DNA from: Cytophagia bacterium
GTDB taxonomy: Bacteria > Bacteroidota > Bacteroidia > Cytophagales > Spirosomataceae
Assembly: GCA_004293645.1 (NCBI GenBank)
Contig: REAB01000092.1
Coordinates: forward strand, 1 to 41,244
DNA length: 41,244 bases
Reading direction: 5' to 3'
The notes under the pieces are model-generated. The model was not told the origin of the DNA. It worked only from the letters and a program-made list of their open reading frames with translations, and ran no database searches. Below, piece after piece: positions 18,627-26,740 of this stretch (position 1 is its first letter; each line of letters opens with the position of its first letter). The translations under genes were made by a program, and so were the position numbers.

Positions 18627-19499
18627 TGGTATTTTTTCTTCGATGTAGGCTACAATCAAGTCGGCAATGTTGATGCCCGTGGCTTGTTCAATGCCCCGTA
18701 GCCCAGGCGACGAGTTTACCTCCATAATCATTGGCCCACGCTTCGATTGAATCAAATCTACGCCCGCTACTTTTACGCCTAAGGCTTTGGCTGCCAAAAT
18801 GGCCGCTTTTTCTTCTTCGGGCGTTAGCACAATGGGCGTAGCACTACCGCCTCGGTGCAGGTTGGACCTAAAATCGTCGGCGCGGCCTTGGCGTTTCATG
18901 GCGGCCACCACGCGGTTGTTAATCACAAACGCCCGCACGTCGGCCCCGTTGGCTTCGGCAATGTATTCTTGCAACAATACGTTGGTTTTGAGGCCATGAA
19001 ACGCCTCCAACGTGGACTTGGCGCTGGCGGTGGTTTCGGCCAATACCACGCCTACGCCCTGCGTTCCTTCCAAAAATTTCAAGATAACGGGCAAACCTCC
19101 CACTTGCTTAATGAGTTTTTCGAGGTACTTGGTTTGGTTAGAAAAAACCGTTTTGGGTATTTGAACCCCCGCTTTGGACAACACTTGTAGGCTACGCAGC
19201 TTGTTGCGCGACCGCAAAATGGCCTGCGACTTCACGGCCGTAAAAACTTTCATCATCTCAAACTGCCGTACCACCGCGCAACCGTAGTCGGTGGCCGACG
19301 CGCCAATGCGTGGAATAACGGCATCTATTTGTTCGAGGGGCTTGTTTTTGTACAAAATGGTGGGTTTTCCTTCTTCAATCAACACCTGGCATTCCAAATG
19401 ATTGACCAAAAGTGCTTCGTGGCCACGTTTGCGAATGGCTTCCAGGAGTCGTTTGGTGGAGTACAATTTTGGGCCAGTAGAAAGAACGGCAATGCGCAT
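18597..19499 (-). CDS. rimK: RimK family ATP-grasp glutamate ligase
   Basis: 300 residues, the normal RimK length. RimK adds glutamates to the C-terminus of ribosomal protein S6 and can make poly-glutamate. The ATP-grasp core is evident: LPVILKFLEGTQGVGVVLAE (ATP-binding loop), NVLLQEYIAEANGADVRAFV, VAAMKRQG, and the metal-binding end IMEVNSSPGLRGIEQATGI. It lies 84 bases after a RimB-like protease gene, the same pairing as in the rimABK system of pseudomonads. The 3' end serves as an insertion point of the RM gene but is intact. Confidence 0.9.
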   Translation of the reverse strand: MRIAVLSTGPKLYSTKRLLEAIRKRGHEALLVNHLECQVLIEEGKPTILYKNKPLEQIDAVIPRIGASATDYGCAVVRQFEMMKVFTAVKSQAILRSRNKLRSLQVLSKAGVQIPKTVFSNQTKYLEKLIKQVGGLPVILKFLEGTQGVGVVLAETTASAKSTLEAFHGLKTNVLLQEYIAEANGADVRAFVINNRVVAAMKRQGRADDFRSNLHRGGSATPIVLTPEEEKAAILAAKALGVKVAGVDLIQSKRGPMIMEVNSSPGLRGIEQATGINIADLIVAYIEEKIPLDEGDLIGV

Positions 19500-19583
19500 A
19501 AGATTTTTGAGTTACTGAATAACTGAGTGGTTGTGTTGGCAAACCAACCGCCAAATTTAGAAGGAAGGTTTAGATTGGCAATG

Positions 19584-20045
19584 TTAAGTTTTGGTCAATG
19601 GGCGTTGTTTTTGCAAAAGCGAGAGGTTTTCGAGGGTTACGTCCACCAAAAAACGGTTGCGCAAAAACTTGCGTCCCAGCAAAACAGGGAAACGCATACT
19701 GGTGCGGTCGGCGAGCGAAAATTCGGTTTTGATGGTTTTGCCAAACACCACCACCAACGTTTTGACGACGTATCGCAGCTCGGCCTGCCCAAAAGAATTT
19801 TTGACGCTTTTGAGTTCAAATTCTTCGGCCACAAATCGTTGCTTTTTTTGGCCTTTTTGAGCGGGCAAATCGAAGCTCAACTTGTTGTTTTTCAGCAGTT
19901 TAATTTGGGTACAATGAATAGCCGACGTGTAAGCTCCCGTGTCTATTTTGGCCCGAACGTTGGTGAGACCCCACTCTGGAAAATCGAGCGAATCGGTGCG
20001 GCCAATGAGCGGTTTTGAAATTTTATTTTTAACCACTTTTTTCAT
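19584..20045 (-). CDS. RimB-like retropepsin-type protease (PF05618 family)
   Basis: 153 residues from the ATG at 20045; the longer frame to 20249 is holB sequence in another frame. The aspartic-protease motif IDTGAYTSAIHC is at about residue 30, and the core GRTDSLDFPEWGL, then FPVLLGRKFL(R)NRFLVDV matches the family once called 'ATP-dependent zinc protease', whose Pseudomonas member RimB removes glutamates added by RimK. Its start overlaps the holB stop as ATGA (20042-20045), so the genes are translationally coupled. The role as a RimK antagonist here is inference from family and position. Confidence 0.82.
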   Translation of the reverse strand: MKKVVKNKISKPLIGRTDSLDFPEWGLTNVRAKIDTGAYTSAIHCTQIKLLKNNKLSFDLPAQKGQKKQRFVAEEFELKSVKNSFGQAELRYVVKTLVVVFGKTIKTEFSLADRTSMRFPVLLGRKFLRNRFLVDVTLENLSLLQKQRPLTKT

Positions 20046-21160
20046 TGTTTCAAGTGCAAGGCAGCGGTAAGCGACAGGTCTAAAAACAAAATTTTGGCGC
20101 GGGCGTTGCGTTCTAAATGGTAGTAGGCTTGGGTGATTTCCTCCACCAAAAGTGCAATGGCGGCGGGGGCTACGGTGTCGCCAAAGCGTTGCACAAAAGT
20201 CAGTTCTTCGTTTTGAATGCGCAGCAAAGCCGCCGCGCCGTTTTGCCACAAAAACATATCTCTGAACAAATTGAGGCCATAATCGAACAATCCCTTTTGT
20301 TTTTCTTTGGTAAAAGCGTCAAAATCATCGGCCAATTTGACGAGCTGCACGTAGTCGCGGCGATAGGCGGTGCGCATCCAGTTGGCAAACCACTCAAAGC
20401 GGTTGTCGTCGGCTTCGGAGGCCAAATGCCTGGCCGTGGCCATGTTGCCTTCGCTGAGGTAGGCTATTTGCTGGGCGCGTTTGGGGTCTATGCCTTTTTG
20501 TTGCAAATAGTCGGCTACTTCGGCATCTGAAAACCCCCGCACCGCCACCCGCTGCGCCCGCGATATGATGGTAGTCAGGAGTTTGTCCGACTGGCTGGTT
20601 ATCAACAAAAACAGGGTTTTGGCGGGCGGTTCTTCCAAAATTTTCAAAAGCGCGTTGGCCGACTGCCCATTCAGGAGTTCGGGTTGCCAAAGTAGCATTA
20701 TTTTGTACTCGCCTTCGTAGGCTTTGAGCGACAGTTTTTTGATGATATTCCGCGATTCTTTAATCGGAATAATGCCCTGCTGGTTGTTGGTGGCGTTGAT
20801 GTGGGCCAGCCAATTGGGCAGGGTTTGGTAGGGGCTTTCGGCAATGAAAGTGCGCCACTGCGGGGTGAGTTCGGCCAGTAGCTCTTCGCCATCTTTGGGC
20901 GCACGCGGCAGCGGAAATATGTGGTGAATGTCGGGGTGGGCCAATTTTTTCATTTTGATGCAAGAAGCGCACCGCCCACAAGCGTCGTGGGGTTGTGGGT
21001 CTTCGCAATTGACAAACGTGGCAAATGCCAACGCCAACGCCAAGCCTGCCCCGCCCGCTGGCCCGTCAAAAAGCTGGGCGTGGGCCACGTGGTTGTTTTG
21101 CACCGACCTAATGAGGGCGCGTTTGGTGTCTTCGTGGCCGATGATGTCTTGAAAAAGCAA
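20042..21160 (-). CDS. holB: DNA polymerase III delta' -like subunit
   Basis: 372 residues from a TTG at 21160, giving MLFQDIIGHEDTKRALIRSV, the standard start of the family; no ATG lies near it, and the upstream in-frame extension to 21337 is not family-like. The clamp-loader AAA+ fold is visible: a degenerate P-loop (GPAGGAGLALALAFA, no Lys), the four-Cys zinc module (NCEDPQPHDACGRCASC) and QSANALLKILEEPPAKTLF. Delta' does not hydrolyse ATP, so the lost Lys is expected. It heads the holB-protease-rimK run. Confidence 0.85.
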   Translation of the reverse strand: MLFQDIIGHEDTKRALIRSVQNNHVAHAQLFDGPAGGAGLALALAFATFVNCEDPQPHDACGRCASCIKMKKLAHPDIHHIFPLPRAPKDGEELLAELTPQWRTFIAESPYQTLPNWLAHINATNNQQGIIPIKESRNIIKKLSLKAYEGEYKIMLLWQPELLNGQSANALLKILEEPPAKTLFLLITSQSDKLLTTIISRAQRVAVRGFSDAEVADYLQQKGIDPKRAQQIAYLSEGNMATARHLASEADDNRFEWFANWMRTAYRRDYVQLVKLADDFDAFTKEKQKGLFDYGLNLFRDMFLWQNGAAALLRIQNEELTFVQRFGDTVAPAAIALLVEEITQAYYHLERNARAKILFLDLSLTAALHLKQ

Positions 21161-21333
21161 AGCGAAAATGTAGATATGACGAAGGGCAAAAGTAGTAAAT
21201 CTAACCTTAACGCCCAATTGATTACTTTTGTAGCGATTAATAAAGTTGCTGATTACTGTTTCATTACCAACTGCATTAATCAACATAACTAATGATTTGT
21301 AGCTTCGTAACAGGAAAATGAGCATTGATGGTT
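21161..21333. other. Intergenic stretch upstream of holB
   Basis: AT-rich, no gene. A TTTG lies just upstream of a TACATTTT segment on the minus strand near 21165-21190, but the spacing is too short for a confident promoter. Confidence 0.3.
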
Positions 21334-22647
21334 TCAAAAGTAGATTTCCACCTCCAACGCTCCTGCGTAGAGCAATTCTTGGAGGCGAGCCAAGGCCAAC
21401 TGCTGAAATTTGGCAAAATCGGCGGTAATCTCGGCTTGGTCGAAGTAGGACGCGGCGGCGGCTATGGCCGCTTCAATGCAGGTGGACTGCTCCAAAAACG
21501 CATCAAGCAGCACCATGTTGAGCGGGTCTAAAACCATGCTTTTTTCGGCAAGTGCAAAAATATCTGGCAGCAGCAACGTTTGCTGCAAATTGCCTGCTTC
21601 GGTGGTGGTTTCGAGGAGTTGGGCGTGGGGTGAAAAGTACAGATTTTGGTGCAAAATAGACTCAATAGGCAAGCCAAACAAATCTTGCACGGCGCGGTAT
21701 TGGCGCACATCGCGCTCATAATGCGCTTGGTATGCCTCAGTGGGTTTATGCTGATAATAGCGACAATCCATTTCTACACCTGCAGCTTGGCAAGCTTCTA
21801 CAATGCGGTAATAGTATTCGGGATAATCTTGCCGTAGCCGCCGCGCCAAGTGGCGGCAGGTTTCGGGTTGGCGTTTAAAATCTCCTAAGGCATGAATGAA
21901 TTTGGTTTGGTGGGGGACGGCACCAAAATTTGCTAAACCAGGGTAAGATGAATCTGCGATGGCTAAGTGCTGCATTTGACAGCATACAGGAATGTGCTTT
22001 TGGGAGGCCAAGGCCGAAAAAATACCTTGCTCCATGAGCATATTCAAGTTTCTGGCATCAAGTAAGTCGAGATATGGCTCGTTTTGTCTGGCAAATGTTT
22101 TTACTTTTTGGGCATATTCTTTAAAAAAATCAGTGTCAAATCCGCCAATAATCCCTGCGTTACAAGTCAAAAAATGGGGATTGATAACGTCCAAATAATC
22201 TGGCACAAACCCACCAACGCTGCGGAGTTGTGCCAGCGCACTAGTATAAAAGACAAACCCAAATTCAAAATTTTGGACTATTAGGCGGTTGTTTAGCAAC
22301 GCTTTGCTAAATTGTTCCCAAATAAATACGTCACCGTCCACGTGCAAGAAAGGTGTGCTTTGGTAACTATAAGCATGAATTTTGGCCAACGCCCACAACT
22401 TACTTGGGTAGCCATTGAGTTCGTCCAGCACCACCTTTACGTGGGTGTAAGGGAGTTGTAAAGTATCTATCAAAATGGCTTTGCCCGTTTGGTCGGTTAT
22501 GAGTTCTACCTCTTCATAAAACTGCCTCAACTGCGCCACACTCAACGCCCATGCCATCCAATGATATTCTGCCGACAGCCAGCCAGCGGCGTTATGAAGC
22601 GGCGACTCAATGGCTGGATTTGACCAAAAAGATTGAATAATTTTCAT
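21334..22647 (-). CDS. Glycosyltransferase-like protein (DUF6734-type) beside the peptide locus
   Basis: 437 residues, cytosolic. It starts MKIIQSFWSNPAIESPLHN; residues about 100-110 (FLHVDGDVFIW) hold a DxD motif after a PSKLWALAKIHAYS helix, the arrangement of GT-A glycosyltransferases, and FLTCNAGIIGGFDTDFFKEY resembles their acceptor region. I recall such 'MKIIQSFWS' proteins in Bacteroidota annotated as DUF6734 and lying near double-glycine peptides. It is divergent from the precursor gene, 164 bases apart. Glycosylation of the exported peptide is an attractive but unproven idea; enzyme activity itself is not shown. Confidence 0.6.
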   Translation of the reverse strand: MKIIQSFWSNPAIESPLHNAAGWLSAEYHWMAWALSVAQLRQFYEEVELITDQTGKAILIDTLQLPYTHVKVVLDELNGYPSKLWALAKIHAYSYQSTPFLHVDGDVFIWEQFSKALLNNRLIVQNFEFGFVFYTSALAQLRSVGGFVPDYLDVINPHFLTCNAGIIGGFDTDFFKEYAQKVKTFARQNEPYLDLLDARNLNMLMEQGIFSALASQKHIPVCCQMQHLAIADSSYPGLANFGAVPHQTKFIHALGDFKRQPETCRHLARRLRQDYPEYYYRIVEACQAAGVEMDCRYYQHKPTEAYQAHYERDVRQYRAVQDLFGLPIESILHQNLYFSPHAQLLETTTEAGNLQQTLLLPDIFALAEKSMVLDPLNMVLLDAFLEQSTCIEAAIAAAASYFDQAEITADFAKFQQLALARLQELLYAGALEVEIYF

Positions 22648-22669
22648 TTCCTAATTTACGTTATATTTG
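22641..22669 (+). promoter_or_regulatory. Candidate promoter of the precursor gene
   Basis: TATATTTG (22662-22669) is a perfect -7 box with only TTTT 17 bases upstream. It would give a leader of about 135 bases before the ATG at 22812, which contains the small inverted repeat GCCAC/GTGGC (22770-22784). Confidence 0.4.
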
Positions 22670-22769
22670 TGCGTGATGAACCCATTTTTTGCCGCTTGAT
22701 AAATTTTTGCAAAAAAAGTGTTAAAAATTTGGATTTTTTTTTATCAAATTTGAATTGTCAAAACCAGCA

Positions 22770-22784
22770 GCCACGCGGAGTGGC
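22770..22784. repeat. Small inverted repeat GCCAC-GCGGA-GTGGC
   Basis: A 5-bp stem with a 5-base loop lies 27 bases before the precursor start and is followed by CGCCCTAACCC. It looks like a dispersed palindromic repeat and may fold in the 5' leader. Confidence 0.4.
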
Positions 22785-22811
22785 CGCCCTAACCCTTTGG
22801 CAACCAAGCAA

Positions 22812-23129
22812 ATGAAAAGTAAATTTGGCGGATTAGACTTTGGTAGTGTTGAGGTGCTATCAAGACAGCAGCAGAGTAGAGTAACGGGTGGAAATGGTGG
22901 TTATCCATCGTTCTGGCCTTCTCCAAACAATGGACTAAGTTACCCCGCGCCTCCCCAAGGTGGAAGTGGTGGTAGTCCTGGTTATTCAGGCCCTCCAAAC
23001 TACGGTGGTGGTAGTGGCATTAATGGTTTGCCTCCCACTACAATTGGGGGAGTAACTTGCCCAGGAGGAACACATATATACACTCCTTCTTCCAATCCAG
23101 GTCAATCGGGCTCCTATTCGTGTGGATAG
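22812..23129 (+). CDS. Double-glycine leader peptide precursor (candidate bacteriocin/RiPP-like)
   Basis: 105 residues from the ATG at 22812 (an upstream TTG frame adds only translated repeat). The leader (1-27) ends VEVLSRQQQSRVTGG, with Leu at -12, Ser at -11, Val at -4 and Gly-Gly at -2/-1, the pattern cut by C39 peptidase transporters. The 78-residue core is extremely rich in Gly, Pro, Ser, Tyr and Asn (for example PAPPQGGSGGSPGYSG) and has only two Cys, both near the end (VTCPGG and YSCG), fit for one disulfide. A C39-ABC transporter, HlyD adaptor, VKOR-thioredoxin and TlpA protein follow downstream. No known bacteriocin was recognised; a structural or adhesive secreted peptide is also possible. 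Confidence 0.7.
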   Translation: MKSKFGGLDFGSVEVLSRQQQSRVTGGNGGYPSFWPSPNNGLSYPAPPQGGSGGSPGYSGPPNYGGGSGINGLPPTTIGGVTCPGGTHIYTPSSNPGQSGSYSCG

Positions 23130-23164
23130 GTTCAGTAGCCCATTTTGTATCAAAAAATACCATA

Positions 23165-23193
23165 TTTGGTACAGAATATAGACACTATCTTTG
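23165..23193 (+). promoter_or_regulatory. Promoter before the MG2/plug-like gene
   Basis: TTTG (23165-23168), 17 bases, TATCTTTG (23186-23193): full consensus match. It overlaps the palindrome TACCATATTTGGTA (23158-23171), a possible operator, and the start point would fall at about 23200. Confidence 0.6.
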
Positions 23194-23200
23194 TTTATTT

Positions 23201-23246
23201 ACATTTTTATTTCAACCTAAAACTTCCAAAATTGAAATAAAAATGT
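23201..23246 (+). terminator. 15-bp AT-rich hairpin at the expected transcript start
   Basis: ACATTTTTATTTCAA (23201-23215) pairs perfectly with 23232-23246 around a 16-base loop. There is no T run after it on the plus strand. It may end the precursor transcript, or form the 5' end of the next one and stabilise it. Confidence 0.45.
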
Positions 23247-23419
23247 GAATAAAGCGATATCAAAGGAGCATAAATTTGGTTCAACTAAGACCAAAACTTT
23301 TGTAAAATCTCAACTTTGAGATAGGTTGCTGAGTCTTTACCAAAAAGTTTCCCTTTTTTTTGGATAAATAACTACTTTTGAGTTGTTGAAAAAGTAGTTG
23401 AAGAGATGACTTTTTTGCG

Positions 23420-25654
23420 ATGAAAATTTCCTTTTTTGTTTTTACACTTTTGGTTACGCTACATGCTACAGGTCAAAGCATATCTGGACAAGTTGTTGAT
23501 GTGCAGACCAAACCAGTGCCGCCGTTTTTAATTACTGGTGATATACTTTCGCAAAAAACGATGCTCGTTCCAACATCCAAAGACAAAGTTTATATAAGTC
23601 TTAATGATGTCTTTTTTTTGCGTGGAGATACGCTCATTTACCGTGCTCATGCCTTGAATGGGCGCAGAAGTAGCCAATCGGGGATATTGTACGTAGTGCT
23701 TCGCAATAAAACGCAAGTGTTTTTTAAGCACAAAATATCACTGCAACAAGGCGTGGGAGGTGGCCACTATGTTGTCCCCGATTCGTTGGCTGCTGGGGTG
23801 TATCAAATCATTGCCTACACTAACCTAACGCGAAACACAGGGGAGGACTTCATGTTTCGCCAAAACATTCGGATTATAGGCGAGCAGGTTACCGAACCCC
23901 TTAGTCCATTTTCGGTATTTTTTTATCCTGAAAGCGGGGTACTGTTGAGTGAGATTAATAATCGCGTGGTGGCACGTATCAGCGGAGAGGTGCCACCAAA
24001 TACCACGGGACGGTTGCTTCAAAACGACAGTTTGTTGCTTGAATTACAGCTTGATACGGCAGTAATACAAACTTTTTTTGTGAAGCCCTCTGAGAAATCA
24101 AAGCTTGATTTTCGGCTTTCTGACGGCCAAAAACTACCTTTTCCTGCTCCTGTTCAGGGCTACACTATGCAAGTAGATGCCCTCAACGACCCCAACTACG
24201 TGGTGGTACGGCTGCTCAACAACTTGCCGCAAACAGCGCGTAACCCGCTCCGTTTGCTGGCCTACGCCGCCGATTCGGTTGTTTTTGAGGCAGAAATACT
24301 CCCCCAACGTAACCTTACTACCATTCGTATGAGCCGCCAAGAACTTGGTGTCGAAGGCCAAATAGAATTACTACTGCTCGACGAAACCCACCATGTGCTG
24401 GCTGCTCGTGCAGTTTATTTATCTCACAATGGTATTTATACTTCGCATCTACAGTTTCAAAACGACTCGTTAAAAGTGCAGATTGTAAGCCCTTCGCAAA
24501 CCTTGCCTTTTGAGGGGCGTTTGGCCGTTTGGTTGCGCTATTTTGACCCACCTGCCGAACTCCCAATCAATCATTATTTGGATATTGGAGCGTTTATTGC
24601 TGACGTTTCGCCCAGTTTTGATTTGACACAACTCAAAATCATAGATCAACTCTTGATAGCTACACCATTTTCCAACAACCTAAAACAACCCGTAAAGGCG
24701 TTGGAATTAGAAAAGGGATTTGTGTTTTCGGGAAAGGTAAGAAATAACAATAAATCATTAATAACGCCCGCTCAACTCACTGGTTTTATACAAAATGATA
24801 GTGTGAAAGTTTTGTTTACTGGCAAAACCAACACCAAGGGGTATTTCACCACCGAGCCAATGCAGTTTTATGGAAAGGCCAGCTTAGTGGCAAAGGCCAC
24901 CGCAGCAAACAACAAACTTTTGACCATTGATTTTGACCAGCCCGATTCTTTCCTCCCTAATTGGCGTGAGGCTTTTGTTCCCCCATCTAAGCCTTTACTC
25001 AAATCGCAGGCTGATGCGACCGCTTTTCTGAACAAACGTAAGAGCCAAACCCTGCAAGAAGTAGTAGTAAAAAGAAAAAGAGCAACTCCGCGCGATTCAA
25101 GAAAACCCTACCTTTTTGCCGATGCTACTATAAAAATAAACGATGAACGTATGAGAGGGCAGCGATTGTTTGAAATATTGCAAGGTAAATTAGGGGGGAT
25201 TTTGGTAGATGAAGACAGGGGAGTAACCAACTTGAGATTGCGAGGGTCTATGGGTATTTTTATAAATGGCACACCCAGCACTTGGGGCAATGAGCGTTAT
25301 GTTTTGGCCAATGAAATTGCCTCCGTTGATGTACTAATGAATCCTGATTTGGCGTTGGGTATGGGTCAATCTGCACCGTTTGGGGGTATCAATATTTTGC
25401 TAAAAAAACCAAGCGACATTGTGTATAAGGAAGATACTCAACGCATCGAAATAGATGGTTACACATTTTTTAACGAACGCAGTAACGTTTGGCAAAATAC
25501 CGTTCAAGGCTGGTTCTTGTATGAGTTAAATTTTAAAAATGGTGAAGCCCGCGTGGCACTACCCCAACCCCGCAACCCCATTCGTTCGGTCAAAATAGAA
25601 GGTATGGACGGGCAAGGTAGGGGTATTTTTGGGTCAAAGCGGTTGGAGGAATAA
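23420..25654 (+). CDS. Secreted MG2 / TonB-plug-like protein without barrel
   Basis: 744 residues with a signal peptide (MKISFFVFTLLVTLHATGQ). Residues about 40-150 look like a macroglobulin MG2-type domain (VYISLNDVFFLRGDTLIYRA, then PDSLAAGVYQIIAYTNL). The C-terminal part (about 545-690) resembles a TonB-dependent receptor plug: a 'LQEVVVKRKR' entry, FEILQGKLGGILVD, then GIFINGTP, NEIASVDVLM, and PFGGINILLKKP. No transmembrane barrel follows, so it is not a complete receptor. Proteins of this build are widespread in Bacteroidota and uncharacterised; here it opens the downstream gene run and may bind the exported peptide at the envelope (inference). Confidence 0.65.
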   Translation: MKISFFVFTLLVTLHATGQSISGQVVDVQTKPVPPFLITGDILSQKTMLVPTSKDKVYISLNDVFFLRGDTLIYRAHALNGRRSSQSGILYVVLRNKTQVFFKHKISLQQGVGGGHYVVPDSLAAGVYQIIAYTNLTRNTGEDFMFRQNIRIIGEQVTEPLSPFSVFFYPESGVLLSEINNRVVARISGEVPPNTTGRLLQNDSLLLELQLDTAVIQTFFVKPSEKSKLDFRLSDGQKLPFPAPVQGYTMQVDALNDPNYVVVRLLNNLPQTARNPLRLLAYAADSVVFEAEILPQRNLTTIRMSRQELGVEGQIELLLLDETHHVLAARAVYLSHNGIYTSHLQFQNDSLKVQIVSPSQTLPFEGRLAVWLRYFDPPAELPINHYLDIGAFIADVSPSFDLTQLKIIDQLLIATPFSNNLKQPVKALELEKGFVFSGKVRNNNKSLITPAQLTGFIQNDSVKVLFTGKTNTKGYFTTEPMQFYGKASLVAKATAANNKLLTIDFDQPDSFLPNWREAFVPPSKPLLKSQADATAFLNKRKSQTLQEVVVKRKRATPRDSRKPYLFADATIKINDERMRGQRLFEILQGKLGGILVDEDRGVTNLRLRGSMGIFINGTPSTWGNERYVLANEIASVDVLMNPDLALGMGQSAPFGGINILLKKPSDIVYKEDTQRIEIDGYTFFNERSNVWQNTVQGWFLYELNFKNGEARVALPQPRNPIRSVKIEGMDGQGRGIFGSKRLEE

Positions 25655-25684
25655 AACGATAAAAGATGCATTACTTGTTGAAGC

Positions 25685-26452
25685 ATGAAAACATCATTGA
25701 AGTCCGCTTTAATTGTTATAATACAGCTTTTGGTTTCTTGTCAAGAAAAACCTGCCGATAATACCGTGCCTTTGGCGTGGTCGCCGCAAAACCCAGCCGA
25801 TAGTAAGATTCTGCGTATATTTCAAGAAACGAACTTTCAGTTTATTGAAACCAGATCCGCTGCCGACCAAAGTTTGGTAACAAATCCTGGGCAGCGGCTC
25901 ATTGCCAAATGGCACAATACAGACACCGTAACGGTTTTTGTAGATACTCGAAGCTACTTGTACCCATCTTTGGTGAGTAAAACCCAAATGATGCTCGACG
26001 AATTTAACAAACTTGTAAAAAAGCCTTACTTCAAGCTCACCAATAATGCCGAAGCTAATGTGTTGATTTTTAGAAGCGATGCCGATGCTTTTCAAAAATA
26101 TTACCAAATTCGCCCCAGCGTAGAACGGGGCTTTGTAGGGCAGGTTTTCTACGGCGACGGCAACAGTTTTGACCTTTACGCTTTGAATAACAACGGCAAA
26201 GCAAAACTTTGGCTGTCTGACACTTACGTTGTGTATTTCGACCGTTTATTACGGCACGAATTGGGGCATATTTTGGGTTTAAACCACACTCGAGACACCG
26301 ACAGCTTTATGTTTCCAATTGCTATTGCGGGGGCTCCTAACCAGTTAAGTAGCCATGACCAAAAAGTAATTCAAATCTTATACGACCCACGCATCAAAGT
26401 AGGCACAAAATATGTTGACTGTGAGCCTGTTTTAAAAGAATATTTGAAATGA
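25685..26452 (+). CDS. Lipoprotein metzincin-type zinc protease
   Basis: 255 residues. Lipoprotein signal with lipobox LLVSC (Cys19). The zinc motif HELGHILGLNH (191-201) is the full metzincin/matrixin HExxHxxGxxH, and TDSFMFP (Met209) supplies the Met-turn, so a catalytic zinc endopeptidase anchored in the envelope is well supported. It starts 30 bases after the MG2/plug-like gene and is probably cotranscribed. A second processing step on the exported peptide, after leader removal, is possible; self-protection by degradation is another reading. Substrate unknown. Confidence 0.82.
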   Translation: MKTSLKSALIVIIQLLVSCQEKPADNTVPLAWSPQNPADSKILRIFQETNFQFIETRSAADQSLVTNPGQRLIAKWHNTDTVTVFVDTRSYLYPSLVSKTQMMLDEFNKLVKKPYFKLTNNAEANVLIFRSDADAFQKYYQIRPSVERGFVGQVFYGDGNSFDLYALNNNGKAKLWLSDTYVVYFDRLLRHELGHILGLNHTRDTDSFMFPIAIAGAPNQLSSHDQKVIQILYDPRIKVGTKYVDCEPVLKEYLK

Positions 26453-26740
26453 AAAGGGAATAGCACCTTTTACGGTATATGAACAGTCCAATCAGTAAAC
26501 CGAAAACCACCCCATCATGTCTTTGCTATTTAGTGTCTGCACGGAAAGTTAAAAATAATATATAAGATGCTGATAATAAGAGCATTATGTACAGTTTTTT
26601 CATTTGAATATTTTGGTCGTTTTATTGTTAATTAGGCAAAAAACGACTCAAAACGTACTTATATTACATATTTTCAAGCATCGAACAAAAATATGTATCA
26701 AACATTCAATAGTTGCCCCCTTTTCTTACAGACACTATTT
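26453..26740. other. AT-rich gap inside the peptide locus
   Basis: No supported gene. A 28-codon ATG frame at 26479-26565 lacks a Gly-Gly leader. No full promoter consensus was found, though the length of the gap suggests that the thioredoxin gene has its own transcript. Confidence 0.35.

Noticed and set aside
21039..21065. Resemblance of the holB P-loop DNA to the repeat unit of the sigma-linked protein (GCCAA(A/G)CCTGCCCCGCCCG)
   Set aside because: Only about 27 bases, no palindrome partner, and a P-loop without Lys is normal for delta' subunits, so repeat insertion is not needed to explain it.
26479..26565. 28-codon frame in the gap of the peptide locus, considered as a second precursor
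   Set aside because: No Gly-Gly leader, no RBS or promoter, and composition like random AT-rich DNA.
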